Positions 1 to 7,385 are shown, numbered from the stretch's first letter. The stretch: DNA of 12,109 bases from JADHLJ01 sp038116915 (GCA_038116915.1 JAYOEU010000139.1:1-12109); one strand, 5' to 3'. Program-made: numbers and translations. Notes: generated by a model not told the origin, from the letters alone.

Positions 1-370
1 GCGACCAGGAATGCAGGATGTACTCCTGGATCGAGGCGCGGATCCACCACATGGCGTAGGTCGCGAGCCGGAATCCCCGCTCCGGATCGAAGCGCTTGAC
101 CGCCTGCATCATGCCCACATTGCCCTCGGAGATCAGTTCCGCCACCGGCAGACCGTATCCCCGGTATCCCATCGCGATCTTGGCGACCAGACGGAGATGG
201 CTGGTCACCAGCTTGTGGGCTGCCTCGGAATCCTCGTGCTCCCGCCAGCGCCTGGCGAGCATGTATTCCTCGTCCGGGGTCAGCATCGGGAACTTGCGGA
301 TATCCTGCAGATAGCGCGTCAGATTCCCTTCCGCGCTGATCACCGGCATTGTCGTGGACGACTGCGCCAT
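1..370 (-). CDS. rpoH: RNA polymerase sigma factor RpoH (heat-shock sigma-32), N-terminal part
   Basis: The gene begins at the ATG at 370-368 and runs off the left edge, so only the first 123 codons are present. The peptide starts MAQSSTTMPVIS. It then shows the RpoH N-terminal block (NLTRYLQDIRKFPMLTPDEE, about residues 16-35) and sigma region 2: SHLRLVAKIAMGYRGYGLP near residues 62-80, then LISEGNVGMMQAVKRFDP and the -10 recognition stretch TYAMWWIRASIQEYILHSW near 104-122. These blocks are diagnostic of the sigma-32 branch of the sigma-70 family, which directs RNA polymerase to heat-shock promoters. A GGAG lies about 9 nt upstream of the ATG. The gene follows the dehydrogenase gene on the same strand after 139 bp, and an AT-richer stretch there can supply its own promoter. 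Regions 3 and 4 lie outside the window. Confidence 0.96.
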   Translation of the reverse strand, partial: MAQSSTTMPVISAEGNLTRYLQDIRKFPMLTPDEEYMLARRWREHEDSEAAHKLVTSHLRLVAKIAMGYRGYGLPVAELISEGNVGMMQAVKRFDPERGFRLATYAMWWIRASIQEYILHSWS

Positions 371-421
371 TTTTCCTACTCCACTCGAACTTCGAGGCGC
401 GGCAGTCCTGTCCGCCCCCCT

Positions 422-456
422 TCAATACATATGGTGGCGCAAGCATCAAATTGAAA
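422..456 (-). promoter_or_regulatory. candidate rpoH promoter
   Basis: On the minus strand, TTTCAA (456-451) and CATATG (433-428) are separated by 17 bp. An overlapping pair, TTGATG (449-444) and TATTGA (427-422), has a 16-bp spacer. Both are housekeeping-like -35/-10 arrangements, and this is the only AT-rich patch in the 139-bp gap before rpoH. The CTTTCAA...CCATAT variant also loosely resembles a sigma-32 promoter, which would fit autoregulation. Matches are imperfect, so which pair is used, if either, is a guess. Confidence 0.35.
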
Positions 457-509
457 GAGGGCGAAATCGTGACGCCCGCGTGACCATTCAACGCCCCAAC
501 GCTCCGTCC

Positions 510-1514
510 TCAGATCCGCACCACGAGCTTGCCGAAATGGCCGGCCGCCCGCATGGCATGATAAGCGCCTCGGGCATCATCAAAATCGTGCGTGGCGTCG
601 ATCACCGGGCGCATCCCGTGATGCTCGATCGCCCGGTTCATATCCTCGAACATGCGTCGGTTTCCGACATAAATGCCTTGCAGACGGATGGATTTGCGCA
701 TCACCAGCGCCGGGTTGATCTGGCCTCCGGTCAGAACGCCGATCAGGCCGATCGACCCGCCGACCTTGGTCGAGGCGACGGATTTCTCGAGGGTGCCGGC
801 GCCGCCGACCTCGACCGTATGATCGACGCCACGTCCTCCGGTCAGGTCCAACACCGACTTTTCCCAGTCGGGATTTGACCGGTAGTTCACAGTCTTCCAG
901 GCGCCAAGCGCCTTGGCCCGCTCGAGTTTCTCCTCGCTCGACGAGGTGATGACGGCGCGCGCGCCCAGCATCCGGCAGAGCTGCAGCGCGACGATCGATA
1001 CCCCTCCGGTTCCGAGCAGCAGCACGGTGGCGCCGGGTTTCACGCCGCCGACCTCAACCAGGCTGTTCCATGCGGTCAGCGCGGCACAGGGCAGCGTTGC
1101 CGCCTCATCGAAGCTGAGGCCCTCGGGCATGGCGACGAGGCCGTCCTCGCGTAGCACCCGCATTTCCGCCAGCATTCCCTCGGCGGTGCCGCCCAGCGCC
1201 CGTCCCATGTCGCCGGCGGTAATCGGGCCGTCGATCCAGCCCTGGAAGAACGTGCCGCAGACCTTGTCGCCGGCCTTGAAGCGGGTCACGCCGGCCCCGA
1301 CCTCGAGCACCTCGCCGGCCCCGTCGGAATTCGGGATGCGCGGGTAGGGGATCCCCCTTGGCCCCGGATCGATCACCGTCATCAGGTCACGATAATTGAT
1401 CGAGGACGCGCGGACCCGCACCAGAACCTCTCCGGGACCGGGTTTCGGGTCCGCCCGCTCGCTAAGCGCAAGCGCGTCGATGCCCCCCTCGCCGATAATT
1501 TCATAAGCTCTCAT
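510..1514 (-). CDS. zinc-independent medium-chain dehydrogenase/reductase (quinone oxidoreductase-like alcohol dehydrogenase)
   Basis: This 334-residue protein belongs to the MDR superfamily and probably performs an NAD(P)H-dependent redox step on an alcohol, aldehyde or enoyl-type substrate in the cytoplasm. The N-terminal GroES-like domain (about 1-130) includes SSINYRDLM (38-46), PRIPNSDGAGEVLEVG (58-73) and AGDKVCGTFFQGW (81-93). The Rossmann part has LPCAALTAWNSL (141-152) and the nucleotide loop LLLGTGGVSIVALQLC (165-180). Asn40 sits where zinc-dependent alcohol dehydrogenases carry the catalytic Cys, and the four-Cys structural zinc loop is absent, so it should be zinc-free. Length is normal for the family. 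The ATG at 1514 is chosen because AAGGAAG lies 7 nt upstream. A longer in-frame start at 1580 would overlap the upstream gene and add 22 residues without family character. It lies 40 bp downstream of the SDR gene, probably in one transcript. The substrate is unknown. Confidence 0.9.
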   Translation of the reverse strand: MRAYEIIGEGGIDALALSERADPKPGPGEVLVRVRASSINYRDLMTVIDPGPRGIPYPRIPNSDGAGEVLEVGAGVTRFKAGDKVCGTFFQGWIDGPITAGDMGRALGGTAEGMLAEMRVLREDGLVAMPEGLSFDEAATLPCAALTAWNSLVEVGGVKPGATVLLLGTGGVSIVALQLCRMLGARAVITSSSEEKLERAKALGAWKTVNYRSNPDWEKSVLDLTGGRGVDHTVEVGGAGTLEKSVASTKVGGSIGLIGVLTGGQINPALVMRKSIRLQGIYVGNRRMFEDMNRAIEHHGMRPVIDATHDFDDARGAYHAMRAAGHFGKLVVRI

Positions 1515-1521
1515 GGCACTG

Positions 1522-1528
1522 CTTCCTT
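1522..1528 (-). promoter_or_regulatory. ribosome binding site fixing the MDR gene start
   Basis: Reading on the minus strand, AAGGAAG ends 7 nt before the ATG at 1514. No comparable site precedes the upstream in-frame ATG at 1580, which lies inside the end of the SDR gene. A small perfect inverted repeat, CCGAA-AAA-TTCGG at 1532-1544, lies just upstream of the site. Confidence 0.7.
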
Positions 1529-1554
1529 GTTCCGAAAAATTCGGGGCGACCCGG

Positions 1555-2313
1555 TCAGGCGAGACGCCCGCAATCAACAACGATGGTCTGGGCGGTGATG
1601 GCTTCGCTGACGCACAGGAACAGCATGGCGCTGGCGATATCCTCAGGCTCGACCATGCGCGGCAGAAGCGAATTCGACATCGCCGTCTGCTTGCGGTCGT
1701 TGGACCAGGGATCGGTCCAGGCGGTCCGGGTCAGCCCAGGCGCGACCGCGTTCACCCGGATGTCCGGCGCCAGGGCGCGGGCAAGGCACCGTGTCTGGCT
1801 GATGACGGCGGCCTTGGAATTGGCATAGGCGATCGAACTGCCGTTGCTGCTGAGCCCCGCTATCGAGGCGGTGTTGACGATGACGCCCCTGGTCTTGCGC
1901 AGCGCCGGCGCGGCGGCGCGGGAGCAGCGGAACGGGCCGATCACGTTGGTGTGCATGATCGCCTGCCAGCGCTCTTCGGTCATCGCGTCGAGGTCATCGA
2001 AGGGAATGGGCTCGACGGTCGCCGCGGTGCCCGCGTTATTCAACAGAATGTCGAGCCCGCCGAGCCGGTCGATGGCGCCGGCGACCATGTCGTCGGCGCT
2101 TTGCGGGTTCGAGACATCGCCGGGCGCCGATACCGCCTGACAGCCCTCGCCGTTCAGGGAATCCACGACAGCCGGCCCGCGTTCGTCATCGGCGAGATGA
2201 TTGACCGCCACCGTCGCGCCGCACCGCGCGAGCAAGGTCGCCGCCGCCCTGCCGATTCCCGATGAGGCGCCGGTTACAAGCGCCTTCTTGCCCGTGAGGT
2301 CCGCTGTGATCAT
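1555..2313 (-). CDS. short-chain dehydrogenase/reductase (SDR, classical type)
   Basis: This 252-residue, one-domain Rossmann oxidoreductase shows the complete classical SDR signature. The cofactor motif TGASSGIG spans 14-21, Asp66 in PGDVSN contacts adenine, and NNAG is at 92-95. The active site consists of Asn123 (HTNVIG), Ser150 (NTASIAG), Tyr163 and Lys167 (YANSK). The NAVAPGLTRTAW segment (188-199) and the C-terminal VDCG (246-249; VDGG is more usual) also fit FabG-like enzymes. It should interconvert a hydroxyl and a keto group using NAD(P)H in the cytoplasm. Family membership does not reveal the substrate. The start ATG at 2313 has a GGAG about 9 nt upstream. It is the first gene of a probable two-gene minus-strand unit with the MDR gene, and is transcribed divergently from the TRAP transporter genes across a 207-bp spacer. 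Confidence 0.93.
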   Translation of the reverse strand: MITADLTGKKALVTGASSGIGRAAATLLARCGATVAVNHLADDERGPAVVDSLNGEGCQAVSAPGDVSNPQSADDMVAGAIDRLGGLDILLNNAGTAATVEPIPFDDLDAMTEERWQAIMHTNVIGPFRCSRAAAPALRKTRGVIVNTASIAGLSSNGSSIAYANSKAAVISQTRCLARALAPDIRVNAVAPGLTRTAWTDPWSNDRKQTAMSNSLLPRMVEPEDIASAMLFLCVSEAITAQTIVVDCGRLA

Positions 2314-2477
2314 GTCCGAATTCTCCGCTGGTTAATCGTTCCGCGCCCGCCCGTGGCTGTCGCCCCTAGAGGGATAAGTCCAAGCACCGGCTTTCACCAG
2401 CGTCATCGCTTCCAGCCTCTCCAGCTAGCCGCTTGCCAGACCGCGGAGGTTCATGCACTCTTCACACAATCTTACGC

Positions 2478-2494
2478 GTTCCGGGTGAACCGGA
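2478..2494. promoter_or_regulatory. small inverted repeats upstream of the TAXI gene, possible operator
   Basis: TCCGG-gtgaa-CCGGA (2480-2494) is a perfect 5-bp inverted repeat. It overlaps GTTC-cgggt-GAAC (2478-2490). Both lie 27-43 bp before the TAXI start codon, in the divergent spacer between the SDR and transporter genes. The spacer also holds a CCCT-ag-AGGG palindrome at 2364-2373 nearer the SDR gene and a strong GGGAGGA ribosome site at the TAXI start. I see no convincing sigma-70 promoter here. Repeats this short occur by chance in GC-rich DNA, so this is only a candidate. Confidence 0.25.
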
Positions 2495-2520
2495 CGGAAT
2501 AAAGCAATTGGGAGGATTGC

Positions 2521-3660
2521 ATGAAATCGAAAAATTTCATTCTGGCTTTCGGCGCGGCGCTGCTGATTGCAGGCGCGGCGCATGCCGAGGTGCCGAAAAA
2601 GACGACCTGGACCGCTTACGACACGGTCTCGACCGGCTATGCCCAGGCGGTCGCGATCGGCAACATGCTGAAAAAGCATTACGACACCAATATGCGGGTG
2701 ATCCCCGGCAAGAACGACATTTCCCGCATGGCTCCGCTACGCGACGACAAGGCGGACTATTGCGCCTGCGGGATCGCCGCCTATTTCGGCCAGGAAGGCG
2801 TGTTCATCTTCGCCGACAAGGACTGGGGACCGCAGCCGATCCGGTTGCTGATGACCAATCTCGGCAGTTTCGGCATTTCGCTCGCGACCGCCAAGGACGC
2901 CAACATCAAGACGCTCGCCGATCTGAAGGGCAAGCGCGTCGCCTTCGTTCAGGGCGGCCCGGCGCTCAACTGGAACGCGTCCGCCCACATGGCCTTCGCC
3001 GGCCTGACCTGGGACGATGTCGAGAAGGTGACGGTGTCCGGTTTCGGCGCCTCTTTCGACGCGATCATCAACGGCCAGGCGGACGCCGCGATGTCCAGCA
3101 CCGTGTCGCCGGCACCGAAGAAACTCTCGGCCTCGCCCCGCGGCTTGCATTGGCCGCCGATGCCGCATGACGACAAGGCTGGCTGGGACCGGGTGATGGC
3201 GGTGGCGCCGGTTTACAACAAGGTCAACGCGACGCTCGGCTCGGAGTTGAGCAAGGACGCGCCGCAGCAACTCGCCAACTATCCCTATCCGCTGCTCGTC
3301 GCCAACGCATCGAAAGGCGTTGACGAGGTCTATGCGATCGTCAAGGCAATGGTCGATCACTTCGACGACTACAAGGAAGCCGCCTCGGGTGCCAACGGCT
3401 GGAATCTCGAAGCGCAGAACATGAGCTGGGCGATGCCGTACCATGACGGCGCGATCAAGTATTGGAAGGAAATCGGCAAGTGGAGCGCCGAGGCCCAGGC
3501 CAATCAGGACAAGCTGGTCGAGCGTCAGAGGGTCATTAAGGCGGCGTGGGACGCCCTTCCCGGCAAGGACGGAATGGAAAAGGAAGCCCTTCAGGAAACT
3601 TGGGGCAAGGCGCGAAAGGCCGCGCTCGTCAAGGCCGGCTTCCCGTCGGTCTTCGACTAA
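2521..3660 (+). CDS. TAXI-family TRAP transporter solute-binding protein
   Basis: This 379-residue secreted protein is the periplasmic substrate receptor of a TRAP transporter of the TAXI (NMT1-like) class. A signal peptide occupies residues 1-22: Lys2 and Lys4, a hydrophobic core, and AHA before Glu23, a good signal peptidase I site. The mature part shows TAXI features: VSTGYAQAVAIGNMLKKHY (36-54), VIPGKNDISRMAPLRDDKAD (60-79, which in this family leads into the ligand cleft), LADLKGKRVAFVQGGPA (132-148), and GFGASFDAIINGQADAAMSS (174-193). Length is typical of the longer TAXI members. The mature chain contains only two cysteines, Cys81 and Cys83, as a CxC pair. A strong GGGAGGA lies 5 nt before the ATG. 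The fused permease gene follows 30 bp downstream, confirming the pairing. The ligand is not predictable; dicarboxylates, amino acids and other organic acids are known for this class. Confidence 0.94.
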   Translation: MKSKNFILAFGAALLIAGAAHAEVPKKTTWTAYDTVSTGYAQAVAIGNMLKKHYDTNMRVIPGKNDISRMAPLRDDKADYCACGIAAYFGQEGVFIFADKDWGPQPIRLLMTNLGSFGISLATAKDANIKTLADLKGKRVAFVQGGPALNWNASAHMAFAGLTWDDVEKVTVSGFGASFDAIINGQADAAMSSTVSPAPKKLSASPRGLHWPPMPHDDKAGWDRVMAVAPVYNKVNATLGSELSKDAPQQLANYPYPLLVANASKGVDEVYAIVKAMVDHFDDYKEAASGANGWNLEAQNMSWAMPYHDGAIKYWKEIGKWSAEAQANQDKLVERQRVIKAAWDALPGKDGMEKEALQETWGKARKAALVKAGFPSVFD

Positions 3661-3690
3661 TCCCGATCTTACGCTTGTCAAAGTGACCCT

Positions 3691-5670
3691 ATGAGCAACC
3701 CAACGCTCCAGAGCGAGCCGGCGAACACCGAACATCGGTTTCGCCGGCTCAATCCGTTCTGGAAATGGCTGATGATCACCGCGTCGGTGCTGTCGGTCTT
3801 CGGTTCGGCCTATCAGGTTTTCGCGCTTGGCCGATATACCGGTTTCGTGCCGATCGAGAACCAGTACTACTACATCATCGTCGCCCTGTTGCTGCCGATG
3901 ACCTTCGTCGTTTTCCCGTTAAACGACAAATCGACGTCAGGTGGAATGACGTGGTACGACACACTCCTGTTCCTGATCACTGCCGGGATCTGCTGGACTT
4001 TCGTCATCTATGCCGTCGAGATCGTCGACGGTGGCTGGGAATTTTCCGCGCCAGAGCACATGCAATGGCTGTCCCTTGTCTTCTGCGTCATCGCGATCGA
4101 GGCCACCCGGCGCACCGGCGGTCTGATCGTGACGATCGTGATCATTCTCTTTGCAATCTATCCGCTTTTCGCGGGAAGCATGCCTGGCCCTCTCGAGGGC
4201 ACCAGCGAAAGCGTACTCGACACCGCCGCGTACTACGGCCTGTCAACCGAAGCACTGATCGGCATTCCGACCCGGGCCTTTGCCGAACTGGTGATTGGCT
4301 TCCTGCTGTTCGGCGTCGGCTTGCAATATACCGGCGGCGGCAAGTTCTTCCTGAACCTCGCCTTCGCCCTGCTCGGCAATGTGCGGGGCGGCCCGGCGAA
4401 GGTCGCGATCTTCGCTTCCGGCCTGATGGGCTCGATGAGCGGCAGCGTGATCACCAACGTGCTGACCACCGGCGCCATGTCGATCCCGGCGATGAAACGC
4501 ACCGGCTTTCAGCCACACGTCGCTGGCGGGGTCGAGGCCTGCGCGTCCACCGGCGGCGTTCTGATGCCGCCGATCATGGGGGCGACCGCCTTCATCATGG
4601 CGATCAACCTTGAGGTCGCGTACCGGGAAATCGTGATCGCGGCGATCATCCCCTCCTTCCTCTACTTCTTTGCCCTGTTCATGCAGATCGACGGCTATGC
4701 CGCCCGTCGCAAGCTGGAAGGCCTGCCGCGCGAGGAGCTGCCCTCGCTCATACAGACATTGAAGGAAGGCTGGTACTATATCGCCGTCTTCCTGCTGCTG
4801 ATCTACCTGTTGCTTTTCCTGCAACGCGAGGCACAGGCGCCGTTCTACGCGACCGCCCTGCTGATCGCGATCAATCAGTTCCAAAAAAACCAACGCTGGG
4901 ATTGGAACCGTTTCGTTGATTTCCTGGTCGCGGTTGGGCGATTGTTCGCGGAGCTGGCGGCGATCCTGGTTGGCATCGGCCTGATTGTCGGCTCGCTGTC
5001 CTACTCGGGCAAGATCGGCACCCTCGCTTTCGAGCTTCTCCAGTTGGCCGGCAACAACGTGATCCTGTTGCTGCTGCTCGGCGCCCTCGCCAGCTTCATC
5101 ATGGGAATCGGGGTTACCGTTACCGTCGCCTATCTGATCCTGGCCTTGACCCTGGCACCGGCGCTGACCGACAGCGGGCTCTCGCCGATGGGCGTGCACA
5201 TGTTCATGCTCTATTGGGGCATGTTGTCCTTCATCACCCCGCCGGTGGCACTCGGCGCCTTCGCGGCGGCGACCCTCGCTCAGGCAAACCCCATGCGGAC
5301 CGGATTCGAGGCAATGCGGCTTGGTACGATCATCTATTTCGTGCCGTTCTTCTTCGTTCTTGATCCCGGCCTGATCATGCAGGGCGATCCGGGTCACATC
5401 GTGGTGATCTTCGGTTGCGCGGTGCTCGGCGTGATCGTGCTGGCGATGGCCTTGCAAGGCTATCTCTACGGGGTCGGCGACATCAGCAAGATCGGCATCA
5501 TCCAATACCCGATCCGGGCGGCGATGCTGGTCGGCTCGCTCGCCTTTGCAATGCCCGGAAACCATGCGGTCGGGTTGACCAATCTCGAAACCTTCATGCT
5601 CGGTGGTGTCCTCACCATCGGGGCCATGTTGCTGGCGTTCATCGTCAAACGGTTGCGTCCAGCGCACTAG
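3691..5670 (+). CDS. TRAP transporter fused permease subunit (4TM + 12TM)
   Basis: This 659-residue integral membrane protein joins the small (DctQ-like) and large (DctM-like) TRAP membrane subunits, as is usual for TAXI systems. It should couple uptake of the receptor-bound solute to an ion gradient across the inner membrane. Hydrophobic helices near 25-45, 58-76, 89-110 and 125-160 form the small part. The large part begins near 195 and carries the family motifs GGPAKVAIFASGLMGSMSGS (233-252), the helix-hairpin stretch ASTGGVLMPPIMGATAF (285-301), and its second-half counterpart GMLSFITPPVALGAFAAA (510-527). Further helices continue to about 652, ending IVKRLRPAH. The ATG at 3691 follows the receptor gene by 30 nt with only a weak purine stretch (AAAGTGA) before it. 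Translation may therefore be lower than, or coupled to, that of the receptor, which has a strong site. No terminator separates the two genes. Confidence 0.94.
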   Translation: MSNPTLQSEPANTEHRFRRLNPFWKWLMITASVLSVFGSAYQVFALGRYTGFVPIENQYYYIIVALLLPMTFVVFPLNDKSTSGGMTWYDTLLFLITAGICWTFVIYAVEIVDGGWEFSAPEHMQWLSLVFCVIAIEATRRTGGLIVTIVIILFAIYPLFAGSMPGPLEGTSESVLDTAAYYGLSTEALIGIPTRAFAELVIGFLLFGVGLQYTGGGKFFLNLAFALLGNVRGGPAKVAIFASGLMGSMSGSVITNVLTTGAMSIPAMKRTGFQPHVAGGVEACASTGGVLMPPIMGATAFIMAINLEVAYREIVIAAIIPSFLYFFALFMQIDGYAARRKLEGLPREELPSLIQTLKEGWYYIAVFLLLIYLLLFLQREAQAPFYATALLIAINQFQKNQRWDWNRFVDFLVAVGRLFAELAAILVGIGLIVGSLSYSGKIGTLAFELLQLAGNNVILLLLLGALASFIMGIGVTVTVAYLILALTLAPALTDSGLSPMGVHMFMLYWGMLSFITPPVALGAFAAATLAQANPMRTGFEAMRLGTIIYFVPFFFVLDPGLIMQGDPGHIVVIFGCAVLGVIVLAMALQGYLYGVGDISKIGIIQYPIRAAMLVGSLAFAMPGNHAVGLTNLETFMLGGVLTIGAMLLAFIVKRLRPAH

Positions 5671-5675
5671 ACGAA

Positions 5676-5709
5676 CCGGCGGGTCTCCTCACAAACGGGG
5701 GGCCGCCGG
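5676..5709 (+). terminator. GC-rich hairpin after the TRAP permease gene
   Basis: CCGGCGG (5676-5682) and CCGCCGG (5703-5709) form a perfect 7-bp stem starting 6 nt after the permease stop codon. CTCC can pair inside it with GGGG (one wobble pair), lengthening the stem. No T-run follows, so it is not a standard intrinsic terminator. It could attenuate read-through into the GGT-like gene or protect the 3' end of the transporter mRNA. Confidence 0.35.
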
Positions 5710-5726
5710 GCTCAACCCATTCTCCA

Positions 5727-5764
5727 CCAATCTATTGGCTTGCGGGCTGTCCTGCTTGCCAATA
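5727..5764. promoter_or_regulatory. CCAAT/ATTGG half-site cluster upstream of the GGT-like gene, possible operator
   Basis: CCAAT-ct-ATTGG (5727-5738) is a perfect palindrome. Its right half is also the left arm of TATTGGC-N18-GCCAATA (5733-5764), a perfect 7-bp inverted repeat. Three copies of one pentamer thus occur in 38 bp, ending 34 bp before the GGT-like start codon. I found no strong -35/-10 pair in the 128-bp gap. A strong GGGAG precedes the GGT-like ATG by 7 nt. A dimeric regulator site is a reasonable guess but no more. Confidence 0.3.
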
Positions 5765-5798
5765 AACCTAGCGCTCCGAATTCAACGGGAGTTCCCTG

Positions 5799-7385
5799 AT
5801 GCGCAACCTGCACCGGCCTGGCCGTTCCCCTGTCATCGCGCCTGAAGCCATGATCGCCACCAGTCACCCGCTGGCGAGCCAGGTCGGGGTTGAGGTCTTG
5901 CGGTCCGGGGGCAACGCGGTCGACGCGGCGATCGCCGCCTGCGCGACCCTGTGCGTGGTCGAACCGGCGATGACCGGAATCGGCGGCGACTGTTTCGTGC
6001 TCTACGCGCCCAAGGGGGCCGCCAAGCCGATCGCGTTGAACGGCTCCGGGCGCGCGCCTGGCGCGGCAAGCGTTGAGGCCTTGCGCGACTGCGGGGTCGA
6101 CGAGATCGTGGTGCAGAGCCCGCACGCGGTGACGGTGCCCGGCGCGATCGCCGCCTGGAGCAAGCTTAACGCGGATCACGGCACCAAGGGCATGGACGAG
6201 CTTTTGGCGCCGGCCATCCGCTATGCCGAGAACGGTTTTCCGGTCGCGCCCCGGGTCGGGAGCGACTGGGCGGCGTTCCTGCACAAGCTGTTGGCCGACC
6301 CGGTATCCAGCGAACAGATGACGGTCGGCGGCAAGGCGCCCGCCATCGGCAGCATCTTCAAGCAGCCGCGGCTCGCCAAGACCTTGAAAAGGATCGCCCG
6401 CGAGGGCCGCGATGCGTTCTATCTGGGCGAGGTTGCCGAGGATATCGTCGGCCGCCTGCGCGCCATGGGCGGGCTTCATACGCTCGACGATTTCGCCGCC
6501 GCGGAAGCCGATTATGTGGAGCCGATCTCGACAACGTTTCGCGGCCACCAGGTCTACGAATGCCCGCCGAACGGCCAGGGCATCTGCGCGCTGATGATCA
6601 TGAACATCCTTTCGGGCCACGACGTCTCGATGCTTGGCGAGGCCGACCGCGTGCATCTGCTGGCCGAGGCCGCGAAGATCGCCTATCACCAGCGCGACCG
6701 GCACATCACCGATCCGGGTTTCGCCGATATTCCCGTCGACTGGCTGCTCTCGGACGCCCATGCCAAGGCCATGGATGCGATGATCGATCCGAAGAAGGCC
6801 GGCAATTTCCACAATTCCGACTTCCCGACCCACAGCGATACGACCTATCTCTGCTGCGTCGATGCGGACGGCAACGCCATCTCGTTCATCAACTCGCTGT
6901 TCGCCGGTTTCGGCTCGGCGATCATGGCCCCGAATTGCGGTGTGATGCTGCAGAACCGGGGCTCGTCCTTCCGGATGGACCCGGATCACGTCAACCGGAT
7001 CGAGGGCGGCAAGCGGCCGATGCACACGATCATCCCCGGCATGGTGATGCGCGACGGCAAGGCGGTGGCGCCGTTCGGCGTGATGGGCGGCCAGTACCAG
7101 TCCGTCGGCCACACGAATTTCCTGAGCCATGTTCTGGATCGCGGCCTCGACGTGCAGGAAGCCATGGACGCGCCGCGCAGCTTCGCCACCGCCGGCGTGC
7201 TGCAGGTTGAAGAGAGTTTCGAGCCTGAAACCTTCGCCGAACTGGAACGCCGCGGCCACCGCCTGGAAAAGGTCAATCCCATGCAGCCGCTGGGCGGCAG
7301 CCAATGCGTCTGGATCGACCGGGAACATGGCACCCTGGTCGGCGGCTCCGACCCCCGCAAGGACGGCTGCGCGCTCGGTTATTGA
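5799..7385 (+). CDS. gamma-glutamyltransferase-like Ntn hydrolase (COG0405-type)
   Basis: This 528-residue protein has the full GGT fold. GGT family members self-cleave to expose an N-terminal Thr and then hydrolyse or transfer gamma-glutamyl or related acyl-amide groups. Visible features are GGNAVDAAIAACATLCVVEP (38-57), GIGGDCFVLY (60-69), Arg85 in NGSGRAPGAAS (at the substrate-carboxylate Arg114 of the E. coli enzyme), and THSDTTYLCCVDADGNA (344-360) with probable cleavage before Thr348 (codon 6840-6842). FGVMGGQYQ (426-434) and GGSDPRKDGCALGY (515-528) follow. Unlike E. coli GGT there is no signal peptide, so it is probably cytoplasmic. The substrate-site Ser pair (462/463 there) aligns with His409-Thr410 in KRPMHTIIP, and the lid region reads LQNRGSSF. 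These changes match a family subgroup whose substrate is not glutathione or is unknown. It lies 128 bp behind the TRAP permease gene, suggesting that it acts on the imported solute. Confidence 0.9.
   Translation: MRNLHRPGRSPVIAPEAMIATSHPLASQVGVEVLRSGGNAVDAAIAACATLCVVEPAMTGIGGDCFVLYAPKGAAKPIALNGSGRAPGAASVEALRDCGVDEIVVQSPHAVTVPGAIAAWSKLNADHGTKGMDELLAPAIRYAENGFPVAPRVGSDWAAFLHKLLADPVSSEQMTVGGKAPAIGSIFKQPRLAKTLKRIAREGRDAFYLGEVAEDIVGRLRAMGGLHTLDDFAAAEADYVEPISTTFRGHQVYECPPNGQGICALMIMNILSGHDVSMLGEADRVHLLAEAAKIAYHQRDRHITDPGFADIPVDWLLSDAHAKAMDAMIDPKKAGNFHNSDFPTHSDTTYLCCVDADGNAISFINSLFAGFGSAIMAPNCGVMLQNRGSSFRMDPDHVNRIEGGKRPMHTIIPGMVMRDGKAVAPFGVMGGQYQSVGHTNFLSHVLDRGLDVQEAMDAPRSFATAGVLQVEESFEPETFAELERRGHRLEKVNPMQPLGGSQCVWIDREHGTLVGGSDPRKDGCALGY

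Noticed and set aside
1515..1580. Upstream in-frame ATG for the MDR gene, adding 22 residues
   Set aside because: It would overlap the end of the SDR gene, has no ribosome site, and the added peptide precedes the natural family start MRAYEI. The AAGGAAG before the ATG at 1514 decides.
2737..3735. 332-codon minus-strand open frame opposite the TAXI gene
   Set aside because: It overlaps a gene with signal peptide and family motifs, and its own peptide has no recognisable features.
4243..5667. 474-codon open frame on the minus strand opposite the TRAP permease gene
   Set aside because: Its translation is a highly polar Gln/Asp/Glu/His-rich chain, which is the mirror of hydrophobic membrane codons. 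No independent start signal was noted.
5712..7328. 538-codon open frame on the minus strand opposite the GGT-like gene
   Set aside because: Low-complexity His/Arg/Asp-rich translation with no family motif, while the plus strand encodes a complete GGT fold.
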